Shown one piece after another: positions 1-5,884 of a stretch of DNA of 9,458 nucleotides; the stretch's first letter is position 1, and the number at the start of each line of letters is the position of its first letter. Below the pieces are notes generated by a model that saw only the letters and a program-made list of their open reading frames with translations, did no database searches and was not told the origin of the DNA. The stretch comes from Bacteroidales bacterium (GTDB taxonomy: Bacteria; Bacteroidota; Bacteroidia; Bacteroidales; WCHB1-69). Location of the stretch: positions 1 to 9,458 of the forward strand of contig JAEEUY010000126.1 in NCBI GenBank assembly GCA_016290715.1, written 5' to 3'. Both the position numbers and the translations under genes were made by a program.

Positions 1-1
1 T

Positions 2-112
2 GCCATAGCACAAATGCAAAGCGATTATTCCCGCTTATTGGATGTTTTAGGAAACAGAGGTGCTTCGAAGCGAGCGGCGGCAATTGTAGAAATGGTGGCA
101 AAAAATTCCTAA
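2..112 (+). CDS. lpxB: C-terminal end of probable lipid-A-disaccharide synthase (5' truncated)
   Basis: Only the last 36 codons and the TAA stop are inside the window; the gene enters from the left edge. The peptide has the pattern DYSRLLDVLGNRGASKRAA followed by a short amphipathic helix (IVEMVAKNS). An 'LG..GAS.RAA..I' ending is what I recall for LpxB of Bacteroidota. LpxB is a peripheral inner-membrane glycosyltransferase that joins UDP-diacylglucosamine and lipid X into the lipid A disaccharide. None of the catalytic region is visible, so the call rests on the tail alone. Another glycosyltransferase with a similar C-terminal helix is possible. No terminator-like hairpin is evident in the 116 bases between the stop and the tRNA promoter. 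Confidence 0.6.
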   Translation, partial: AIAQMQSDYSRLLDVLGNRGASKRAAAIVEMVAKNS

Positions 113-228
113 AAAGAAGAATCTACAATGGACGATACCTCCCACTTACAGCCATTTATCTCTTCCAAGAATTTTACAACAATCTAATTATCAATACAAT
201 AAGAGAAAAATATATTTTTTTAATAAAA

Positions 229-261
229 TTGTTGTGTAAAACAAAAAATAATCTATCTTTG
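229..261 (+). promoter_or_regulatory. Bacteroidota-type promoter for tRNA-Asp
   Basis: A TTG repeat (TTGTTG, 229-234) lies upstream of TATCTTTG (254-261), a perfect match to the Bacteroidota -7 consensus TAnnTTTG. The gap from the second TTG (232-234) to the -7 element is 19 bases, the usual spacing for the primary sigma factor of this phylum. Transcription would start near 268, about 25 bases before the mature tRNA. Confidence 0.8.
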
Positions 262-293
262 CAATCTCTAATTAAGCAACTTAATAGACAAAA

Positions 294-371
294 GGTCCGG
301 TAGTTCAGTTTGGTTAGAATACATGCCTGTCACGCATGGGGTCGCGAGTTCGAGCCTCGTCCGGACCGCCA
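294..371 (+). tRNA. tRNA-Asp (anticodon GUC), CCA encoded
   Basis: The cloverleaf closes fully. The acceptor stem is GGTCCGG (294-300) with CCGGACC (361-367). The D arm is GTTC/GAAT, with GGTT in its loop. The anticodon stem is CATGC/GCATG around the loop CTGTCAC, which places anticodon GTC at 329-331. The T arm is GCGAG/CTCGT around TTCGAGC. The discriminator base is G (368), as expected for aspartate tRNA, and CCA is encoded at 369-371. It stands alone, with its own promoter upstream and terminator directly downstream. Confidence 0.97.
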
Positions 372-374
372 AAC

Positions 375-418
375 AAAATCTCATAAGTCATTAAAGCATA
401 GACTTATGAGATTTTTTT
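375..418 (+). terminator. Intrinsic terminator of the tRNA-Asp unit
   Basis: A perfect 15-bp inverted repeat, 375-389 with 401-415, encloses an 11-base loop. The right arm ends in a run of seven T (412-418). The left arm begins with AAAA, so it could also work for transcripts from the other strand. It starts four bases after the tRNA CCA end. Confidence 0.93.
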
Positions 419-506
419 ATATCTGTCTTAAAACGTGGGAAATTTTAGGAAAATAGAACCGAAAATGTGATTTTATCGTATTTCTTGTAGCCAGAAAGAA
501 TAGCCA

Positions 507-1040
507 ATGATAATCCTATTCAACAAACCCTACGGTGTGCTGAGCCAATTTACGCCCGAGGCGGGACATCCCGCCCTCAACGGGTTCGGTTTTCCTCCCG
601 GAGTATATGCCGCGGGGCGCTTGGACCATGACAGCGAGGGTGCCCTGCTACTGACAGACGACGGACGGCTGATCAAGCGACTGCTGGATCCGAAAAATGC
701 CCATCCACGCACCTATCTCGCCCAAGTCGATGGGGAGATTACCGATGAGGCGCTGCAAAAGCTGAGTAAGGGTGTTGTCATCAAAGGCTACCGCACCCGC
801 CCCTGTAAGGCCGAACGGGTACCGCCGCCGGAAGACCTCTGGGAACGCGTGCCCCCTATCCGTTATCGCGCCAACATCCCCACCAGCTGGATCCGCCTCA
901 CCCTCACCGAAGGAAAAAACCGTCAGGTACGCCACATGACTGCCGCAGTCGGTTTTCCAACCTTACGACTCATCCGTATCCAAATCGACGATCTTAGTCT
1001 GGGCACACTCCAGCCAGGAGAGTGGCGGGTTGTTAAATGA
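507..1040 (+). CDS. rluE: 23S rRNA pseudouridine synthase, RluE type
   Basis: This 177-residue protein belongs to the RsuA/RluB/RluE group of pseudouridine synthases. In E. coli RluE converts U2457 of 23S rRNA to pseudouridine; the same target is inferred here. The N terminus (FNKPYGVLSQFT, residues 5-16) opens the catalytic domain. GRLDHDSEG (37-45) carries the catalytic Asp40, followed by LLLTDDG (47-53). The C-terminal RNA-binding core is PTSWIRLTL (125-133), EGKNRQVRHM (135-144) and GFPTLRLIR. As in other RluE proteins there is no N-terminal S4 domain, and the length is slightly below that of E. coli RluE (217 residues, which has an N-terminal extension). The ATG at 507 directly precedes the conserved FNKP motif. 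Base composition is unusual: hand counts give about 63% GC over 541-720 plus 781-900, against roughly 45% in secA, so acquisition from a GC-rich relative is possible. It converges on the btuB-like gene. Confidence 0.93.
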   Translation: MIILFNKPYGVLSQFTPEAGHPALNGFGFPPGVYAAGRLDHDSEGALLLTDDGRLIKRLLDPKNAHPRTYLAQVDGEITDEALQKLSKGVVIKGYRTRPCKAERVPPPEDLWERVPPIRYRANIPTSWIRLTLTEGKNRQVRHMTAAVGFPTLRLIRIQIDDLSLGTLQPGEWRVVK

Positions 1041-1057
1041 GAATAACCGCAAAGATA

Positions 1058-1077
1058 ATGTACCCCCTCGGGTATGT
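1058..1077. other. Short hairpin between convergent rluE and btuB-like genes
   Basis: ATGTACCC and GGGTATGT can pair as 8 bp (two of them G-T wobbles) around the loop CCTC. It lies 18 bases after the rluE stop and 56 bases past the btuB-like stop. No T run follows on either strand, so it is not a classical terminator. It may still act as a transcript end or a 3' stabiliser for either gene. Confidence 0.35.
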
Positions 1078-1132
1078 GAAATGATCAAAAGTTGAGAAAA
1101 TCTGAGGTAAAACTGCCGAAACGCATGCCGGA

Positions 1133-3157
1133 CTACCACTTCAGATGAATACCCACACGGAAACTGCGCCCTTGCATGGGATAATTTTTTATAATCTCAT
1201 AATGCTTGTTGGCAAGATTCAGCAACTCTATTTTCGCTCCAAGCACCACCACCCTGCGAATCGTAAAATCTTTGGCAACGGTAAGGCTGTGATCGACATA
1301 CATCGGCATTAAATTTTCCTTTGTGTTCTGGCGAAAGGCATAACGCTCACCACAAAAAAGTGCTGTATAAGTAACATCCACGTAAGGGGTAAGCAACGAA
1401 AACGAGGCACTGCCTGAATGCAACGGCGTATATGGTATTTGGTGACCATACGTTTTGGATTTCTTATCTGTTTTATCTACAGCATATTGAAAAGAATAAT
1501 TCCCTAATAAGTTTATAGATAGAAACTTACAAATCTTATAATCAAAGGTGGCGTGTACATCCACACCGGCAATTTCCACTTCTCCGAAATTTAACATCGT
1601 CCATACAAATAAATTTTTGTTGGGAATGGCCACGATTTTGTCTTTCACCCAATTGTAATAACCATCCGCGCCAACGGACACCCCTATCTTCTTCTTGAAA
1701 AACAGACGTTCATACGCCAATCCTAAATTCGTCTGATGGGTATTTTCCGGTTTCAAATCAATATTTCCCACCATTCGATAATACAAATCATTAAAAGAGG
1801 GCAACCGGAAAATATTTTTGTAGAACAGACGGATAACAAAATTTTCTTTCAATAAAGGTTTGACCGATATGCCCAATGCCGGAGACAACCGGTTCACATC
1901 TCCTGCCGGCTCACCGATTTTCACCCTATTGGCTACAAATGTATGCAACAGCCCCGCACGCACATCCACATGGCGGGTATCCACCAAACACGACAATACC
2001 GTTAGAGAACTATAGCGTTGAGGTTTTGAAAAATCCTCGCTATTCATACTCATATTATTATAAATCAAATCATTAGAAACAGATAGTGAAACAACACGGT
2101 GGGGAGCATACAAAAAAGTATTGGAAAAATACAACTCCCTTTGAAAATATCTGTTATCCAAAAAACCTGCTGAATTAAGATATTCCGGGTCCAAATACTG
2201 CTGATAGGAATAGTTGAATTTGAGGTTGGTCTGATAAGCGAATTGGGCATTGAAGCGATTTTCATAGTGCAGTTGGGCAAACACATTCTGGTCTTTTAGA
2301 CGCTCTTTGGAATGGTGAATCTTGTAAAAAATAACCGCCCCCGGCAACCCCCGCTCCGATTGGTAATAATAGAGTTTCAAATTCAATTTGGAACGCGAAT
2401 TAAAAGTGAAAAACAGATTCCCCTCTGCTGAAAAATTCTTCACATCCGAATTGGCACGCCGCTCCCGCGAGGTGCTGTCATTAACTCCCCCGTAATAAAT
2501 GGTAAAAGGATAATCCCCTTTCGATTGCACATAATTGATATTGAGCGATGAAGAAAGCAGTGGCAGCGAACTATTCTTCCTTTTCACGATTCTATTCTCT
2601 ATGCGCAATACCGGATTGATATAGCCAAACGAACCGCCGGTAAAGTGAAAATCAATATTCACGGGCTTTGTGTCCAAAAATTGGGGACTAAGCGTGGTAA
2701 TATTCACCAAAGCAGCCGAAGCGAACAATCTTGCCGGCACAAAAATATCATCGTCAAAACCATTATTCATGGATATTTGATTCACGTTGTGCAGGGTGAA
2801 TTTGGAGAGATCCACTTGTCCGGTCTGACAATCTGTTACCGCAATACCATCGTACGCAATGGCCGTATGCTGTGCTCCAAATCCACGCACCGATACCGTT
2901 TTCATTCCCCCGACACCGCCATAATCTTTGATAACCACTCCGGAAAATATTTTTAAAACATCCGACAGCTGCACAGCCGGCAATCTCTCAATACTTTTAG
3001 TATCAATAGTTTGCACAGGGGTTGTGGATAATATTGTCTGCGTGTTTCTTCCTTCAATCACATCAATCCCCTGCAAAAGAATAGTGGAATCCACCTGTGA
3101 AAACAAAGCGGATTCCACTACCATCACAAATAAGAAAAAGACAAATCTTCTTTTCAC
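1133..3157 (-). CDS. btuB: TonB-dependent outer-membrane receptor, BtuB-like, probable cobalamin importer
   Basis: This 674-residue outer-membrane protein probably imports vitamin B12 or related corrinoids using TonB energy. A signal peptide is visible: basic KRR at 2-4, then a hydrophobic stretch (FVFFLFVMVV) ending near ALFSQ at 17-21. The plug domain covers about 35-150, with LSDVLKIFSGVVIKDYGG (64-81), VSVRGFGAQHTAIAYDG (88-104) and the Asp/Gln-rich continuation VTDCQTGQVDL. The rest is alternating aromatic-rich strands of a 22-strand barrel ending in the aromatic LKW. There is no SusC-type carboxypeptidase-like N-terminal domain, and the size is close to E. coli BtuB (614). The start is GTG: the codon just before it is TAA, and the first ATG (codon 12) would delete the basic end and most of the signal peptide. 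The gene follows the BtuG-like lipoprotein after 63 bases with no terminator, so both probably share the riboswitch-controlled transcript. Cobalamin as substrate is inferred from that context; the barrel alone does not define it. Confidence 0.85.
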   Translation of the reverse strand: MKRRFVFFLFVMVVESALFSQVDSTILLQGIDVIEGRNTQTILSTTPVQTIDTKSIERLPAVQLSDVLKIFSGVVIKDYGGVGGMKTVSVRGFGAQHTAIAYDGIAVTDCQTGQVDLSKFTLHNVNQISMNNGFDDDIFVPARLFASAALVNITTLSPQFLDTKPVNIDFHFTGGSFGYINPVLRIENRIVKRKNSSLPLLSSSLNINYVQSKGDYPFTIYYGGVNDSTSRERRANSDVKNFSAEGNLFFTFNSRSKLNLKLYYYQSERGLPGAVIFYKIHHSKERLKDQNVFAQLHYENRFNAQFAYQTNLKFNYSYQQYLDPEYLNSAGFLDNRYFQRELYFSNTFLYAPHRVVSLSVSNDLIYNNMSMNSEDFSKPQRYSSLTVLSCLVDTRHVDVRAGLLHTFVANRVKIGEPAGDVNRLSPALGISVKPLLKENFVIRLFYKNIFRLPSFNDLYYRMVGNIDLKPENTHQTNLGLAYERLFFKKKIGVSVGADGYYNWVKDKIVAIPNKNLFVWTMLNFGEVEIAGVDVHATFDYKICKFLSINLLGNYSFQYAVDKTDKKSKTYGHQIPYTPLHSGSASFSLLTPYVDVTYTALFCGERYAFRQNTKENLMPMYVDHSLTVAKDFTIRRVVVLGAKIELLNLANKHYEIIKNYPMQGRSFRVGIHLKW

Positions 3158-3220
3158 TTACAGTCAATCATTTAGAACACTATCACATTACTCAAAATAG
3201 AAAAGAAGATGGTTATCCAA

Positions 3221-4303
3221 CTATTGGGCTTTTTTGTAAACCAATTGGGAAGGACATACCCCCACTTCAAAACTGAATTTCTTTCTACCATTGGAGGTAA
3301 AACAATATACATCCCCGTTGGTGGTATAATCGCCTGCATCAGCAATATAAACTTCCCCTGTGGTTGGGTGCACAAAGATGGCATACGGGGTTGTTATTTG
3401 GGTCCCATCCGATATAAATTGCTCATTTGTAATTGTTTCCGTATGCAAATCCATCACCATAAATGATGTTTCACCCGTAAAATAATTGCTGCTATACAAA
3501 TAAGCAGTATGGCCGGAAACAGCAAACTTTGTTACAGGGATATCAAAAGTTTCAACCACTTCATCGGTTTGCGAACTGATACGTTGGAATGCACTCGCAA
3601 CATCATCATAATTGCCAAGAGAGATCAAATACACATCGCCTTCGTCGTCAGAATGAAGCATAAATGGATTGCAAACCACCTCAATGGTCTTTATAAGAGC
3701 AAAACTCGACAAATCAAAAACAGAAACCGTATGGTCATAGTTGGGGAAATCCAAACCGCCGGAATTGGCCACATATAGCTTGCCATTCGTCACGCAAATT
3801 CCGTCCGGATTGCGTCCTGCCTGTGCTGTAGCTACGACTTCCAAAGTCGCCGTATCTATTTTCACGACACTCCCGTCAAAACAACTGACATACCCGAAAT
3901 TCTTGTCAAAAACAATTCTTCGAGGGGATTTCCCTTGAAGCGATATTTGCTTGATACTTTTAGCATCACTTAAATTCATCACCTCCACACTTTCCGAATT
4001 ATTAACAATGCAATAGAGTTTGCTGCCGTATGCCTGCAAGTCATTGCCGGTGTCGCCCAAACCACGACCATTGGTAGCTAAGAAAATGTCAGTTGTAGCC
4101 ACTCCCGTGTTACTATTATAAAATGAAATAACAGAATTATTGGCATTATAATTTCCTTCACAAAGAATATAAATTCCTTCTTCATGTAAAATTACCGGAG
4201 TCTCATTTTCCGGTTCTTCATTTTTTTTACAAGCGCCAAACAATAAAGACAATGAAATCAATGCTGTAAAAAGCAGCTGAAATGTTTGTTTTAAATTTTT
4301 CAT
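3221..4303 (-). CDS. btuG: Surface lipoprotein with YncE/DUF5074-like beta-propeller, BtuG-like cobalamin-binding protein
   Basis: The 360-residue product starts with a lipoprotein signal: MKNLKQ, a hydrophobic core, then lipobox LFGAC with the lipidated Cys at residue 25. The residues after it (KKNEEPENE) are rich in Glu, as in Bacteroidota signals that send lipoproteins to the cell surface. From about 40 to the end the sequence shows repeating propeller blades, including GRNPDGICVTNGKLYVANSGG-like segments near 160-180 and a final blade near 317-358 with VYIADAGDYTTNGDVYCF and CPSQLVY, resembling DUF5074/YVTN-type propellers. In Bacteroides, BtuG is a seven-bladed surface lipoprotein that binds B12 very tightly and sits on BtuB. 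Here the order riboswitch, propeller lipoprotein, TonB receptor matches that arrangement. The ATG at 4303 precedes a clean signal peptide, and no Shine-Dalgarno sequence is evident. A different propeller lipoprotein is possible from sequence alone; the cobalamin riboswitch makes BtuG the best reading. Confidence 0.82.
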   Translation of the reverse strand: MKNLKQTFQLLFTALISLSLLFGACKKNEEPENETPVILHEEGIYILCEGNYNANNSVISFYNSNTGVATTDIFLATNGRGLGDTGNDLQAYGSKLYCIVNNSESVEVMNLSDAKSIKQISLQGKSPRRIVFDKNFGYVSCFDGSVVKIDTATLEVVATAQAGRNPDGICVTNGKLYVANSGGLDFPNYDHTVSVFDLSSFALIKTIEVVCNPFMLHSDDEGDVYLISLGNYDDVASAFQRISSQTDEVVETFDIPVTKFAVSGHTAYLYSSNYFTGETSFMVMDLHTETITNEQFISDGTQITTPYAIFVHPTTGEVYIADAGDYTTNGDVYCFTSNGRKKFSFEVGVCPSQLVYKKAQ

Positions 4304-4423
4304 CGCATAATAATGTTTTAAAGTTAAAGACTTCTTTCACTTCACTGCGGGGAAAAAACATATACGAACGATAAAATAGGAATACCGTTTGTAAAAGCCT
4401 AATTCCCGAAGCTTCACTAAACA

Positions 4424-4578
4424 ATTTTGCGGCAGGTTTTCTGACTTGTCTCTCCTGTGCGCCTTCCCATTAACGAACAACAGTGGCCTTTGCACAAGCA
4501 TTTTGAAACTTACAGCAGCGGGTACTGTACAGGACTTACACCTGTTTCCCTCTCAAGATTGCTCTTTCACCGTAAAAT
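4424..4578 (-). promoter_or_regulatory. Cobalamin (AdoCbl) riboswitch controlling the btuG-btuB-like operon
   Basis: Read on the minus strand, the B12 box AAGTCAGAAAACCTGCC lies at 4447-4431. Upstream of it come the conserved GCCACTG (4487-4481) and GGGAAGGC elements, and further 5' GGGAAACAGGTGTAAGTCC with CGCTGCTGTAA. Helices can be drawn. P1 is ATTTTACGG (4578-4570) with CCGCAAAAT (4432-4424), with one mismatch. A 5-bp hairpin is ACAGG/CCTGT (4545-4529). A 7-bp stem is CTTGTGC (4498-4492) with GCACAGG (4460-4454), enclosing the core. This is the class that binds adenosylcobalamin or related cobalamins and turns expression off. No U-tract terminator separates it from the lipoprotein ATG 120 bases downstream, so control of translation initiation is more likely than termination. 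Confidence 0.95.
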
Positions 4579-4584
4579 CGACGG

Positions 4585-4592
4585 CAAAAATA
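4585..4592 (-). promoter_or_regulatory. Promoter -7 element upstream of the cobalamin riboswitch
   Basis: TATTTTTG on the minus strand fits the Bacteroidota -7 consensus TAnnTTTG. Transcription would begin near 4580, directly before the first base of riboswitch helix P1, which is the expected geometry. No TTG lies 19-20 bases upstream; TTG triplets occur only 11 and 14 bases upstream, so the -33 element is weak or absent. Confidence 0.6.
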
Positions 4593-4637
4593 CAAAAATT
4601 TTACAACAAACTGTTTTTCGATTCTATTTAAAATAAC

Positions 4638-4695
4638 GATTATAAGATTAATAGATCAGAAGATTATTTTGGATTATTAGGAATTGAACGATTAT
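4638..4695. repeat. AT-rich spacer with four GATTAT copies
   Basis: The spacer 4593-4730 holds no gene. Within it GATTAT occurs at 4638-4643, 4662-4667, 4672-4677 and 4690-4695, with a partial copy (GATTA) at 4646-4650. It lies upstream of the riboswitch promoter and downstream of the 4731-5111 gene. The copies are irregularly spaced, and chance in AT-rich DNA is the simplest explanation. Confidence 0.25.
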
Positions 4696-4730
4696 TCGGT
4701 GGAAACATGATTTTTCTTCCAACAACGGTT

Positions 4731-5111
4731 TTACAGCCCCAATTGCTCCAAAATGGGTTCAAGGTGCTGCTTCAGTTGGGCATAAAAAACAGGATTTTTA
4801 TCTTTATAATTTTCCATTTTCTGGCGGGCATTCATGGTAGCTACCGCTTTCGTATATTGGGAACACTCCCAGTCAATAACCATTCCCAACCAGTCATAAC
4901 GCTTGCCCCGATACTCTTTATGATGCCGTGCATGGGTGCGATGAATCTGCTGCACTTTTTCGTATGGCAAAAACAATCGCAACCACGGTTTCCAGATATC
5001 GTGAAACAAGAAACGGAATTTCCAGCAGCGCAAATTCAGCGCAGTCATATTGAAAGCGCACCAATGGGCGAACCAATAGGGGAATTTCGCACGCTCTTCA
5101 GGAGTAAACAT
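4731..5111 (-). CDS. Small conserved-looking His-rich protein of unknown function, possibly DUF5662/HD-like
   Basis: The 126-residue product has no signal peptide or membrane segment, so it is probably cytoplasmic. It is rich in His, Trp and acidic residues placed as in metal-binding helical proteins: His16, an HD pair at 37-38 (FLFHDIWKPW), the cluster His57, His60, His63, His64 (QQIHRTHARHH), and Asp80/Glu82 (MVIDWECSQYTK). This HD...HxxHxxHH...DxE pattern resembles DUF5662-like or HD-type proteins, but I do not recognise a defined enzyme. The helical tail (100-126) looks like a cap or oligomerisation helix. The overlapping plus-strand frame at 4707-5186 is low-complexity and lacks such patterning, so the minus strand is the coding one. 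Its own promoter lies just upstream (5133-5165), divergent from the next gene. It ends 138 bases before the riboswitch promoter and is probably monocistronic. Confidence 0.75.
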   Translation of the reverse strand: MFTPEERAKFPYWFAHWCAFNMTALNLRCWKFRFLFHDIWKPWLRLFLPYEKVQQIHRTHARHHKEYRGKRYDWLGMVIDWECSQYTKAVATMNARQKMENYKDKNPVFYAQLKQHLEPILEQLGL

Positions 5112-5132
5112 AATCGTTCATTTAATTTTCGG

Positions 5133-5165
5133 CAAAAATACATTTTAATCTTCATAAAAAATCAA
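5133..5165 (-). promoter_or_regulatory. Probable promoter of the 4731-5111 gene
   Basis: On the minus strand TATTTTTG (5140-5133) matches the -7 consensus, with a TTG (5165-5163) 22 bases upstream, slightly long for a -33 element. The predicted start lies near 5126, giving a leader of about 15 bases before the ATG. The 13-base stretch TGTATTTTTGCCG is identical to that at the riboswitch promoter. Confidence 0.5.
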
Positions 5166-5195
5166 CGAAAAAGTGCAGGGCATTAAACCTTTTAT

Positions 5196-5203
5196 TACTT
5201 TTG
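5196..5203 (+). promoter_or_regulatory. Promoter -7 element of the Spy-like gene
   Basis: TACTTTTG matches TAnnTTTG. No good TTG is found 19 bases upstream. The next bases (CAATCTATAATT) almost repeat those after the tRNA-Asp -7 element. Transcription from near 5210 gives a 45-base leader and excludes a translation start at 5201. Confidence 0.6.
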
Positions 5204-5254
5204 CAATCTATAATTCTGTTTTTCACATTTTTTGAAACCATAAAATTTACAATT

Positions 5255-5698
5255 ATGAAAAAAGCATTGTTTTTATTGATGGCAGTATTTTTTTGTTCCA
5301 TCCCATGGTTAAATGCACAAGAAAACGTATCACACCAAGATAAAAATCATGAATGTATGCACCAGAAAACACCATACTCTGCAGAAACAAGAGCCATGAT
5401 GCATACCGACAAAATCGCAGCAACCGTTAATCTTACTGAAAAAGAGAAAAAAGAAGTTCTTGAACTATACAAAAAAATTGAAGCGGAAAAGGATGCCAAT
5501 AAAGCCAATATGGAAAAACAAAGAGCAGAAAATGAGGCCGCTTTAGAAAAAATTATCGGTGCAGAAAGAATGCAAGTTTTAAAAGAGAAAAGAATGAAGG
5601 AGAATGCCCGCACAACCCGTCCTGTCGACAAAAATCATCGTCCGGGCAAACCTGCTCCCGCACCCCATTCAATGAATTACCCTGCCAAAGGAAAATAA
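5255..5698 (+). CDS. Small exported helical protein, Spy/DUF4890-like
   Basis: From the ATG at 5255 the product is 147 residues. MKK followed by a hydrophobic run and PWLNAQ (17-22) is a clear secretory signal peptide; the Cys at 14 is not in a lipobox. The frame is open upstream to 5201, but that in-frame ATG overlaps the -7 element and would bury the signal peptide, so 5255 is chosen. The mature start is His/Met/Cys-rich (His27, His32, Cys34, Met35, His36, Met48, Met49, His50). Residues 53-121 form one long charged helix starting with LTEKEKKEVLELY, like the LTxxQ-type helices of Spy/CpxP and DUF4890 proteins. The tail (122-147) is basic and Pro-rich. Such proteins act in the periplasm as chaperone-like or stress-related factors; the exact role here is not known. 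A promoter element lies upstream and a terminator follows, so it is probably transcribed alone. Confidence 0.8.
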   Translation: MKKALFLLMAVFFCSIPWLNAQENVSHQDKNHECMHQKTPYSAETRAMMHTDKIAATVNLTEKEKKEVLELYKKIEAEKDANKANMEKQRAENEAALEKIIGAERMQVLKEKRMKENARTTRPVDKNHRPGKPAPAPHSMNYPAKGK

Positions 5699-5720
5699 TT
5701 TAAATACGCTCCTAAAAGAG

Positions 5721-5750
5721 GCGGCAAGGATATCCCTTACCGCTTTTTTT
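5721..5750 (+). terminator. Intrinsic terminator after the Spy-like gene
   Basis: GCGGCAAGG (5721-5729) pairs with CCTTACCGC (5735-5743) with a single C-A mismatch around the loop ATATC. Seven T follow directly (5744-5750). It begins 22 bases after the stop codon. Confidence 0.88.
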
Positions 5751-5884
5751 TATTTTCCAACAAAACGCTCCCAAAATTGTTTATTAGGTACGGAAACAAA
5801 AATATTTTTATAGAAGTGTCTCTATTTGAGATTTTTTACGGACATTTGCACCCTTATTTTTCAAATGATAAATCACATTAGTTT

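Noticed and set aside
2645..2956. 103-codon plus-strand open frame inside the btuB-like gene
   Set aside because: Antisense to the receptor plug region, which has clear TonB-receptor motifs; no supporting signal on the plus strand.
4446..4631. 61-codon plus-strand open frame
   Set aside because: It lies across the cobalamin riboswitch on the opposite strand, where sequence constraint is explained by RNA structure.
4707..5186. 159-codon plus-strand open frame
   Set aside because: It overlaps the minus-strand His-rich gene and a promoter. Its product is low in pattern and has no recognisable domain. The minus-strand frame has motif-like residue spacing and a proper promoter.
5201..5254. Upstream ATG extending the Spy-like protein by 18 residues
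   Set aside because: The ATG overlaps the -7 promoter element and lies before the expected transcription start, and the extension would precede a perfect signal peptide.
5830..5848. Promoter for secA at GACATTTG
   Set aside because: One mismatch in the -7 element and no TTG at the right distance; too weak to list as a feature.
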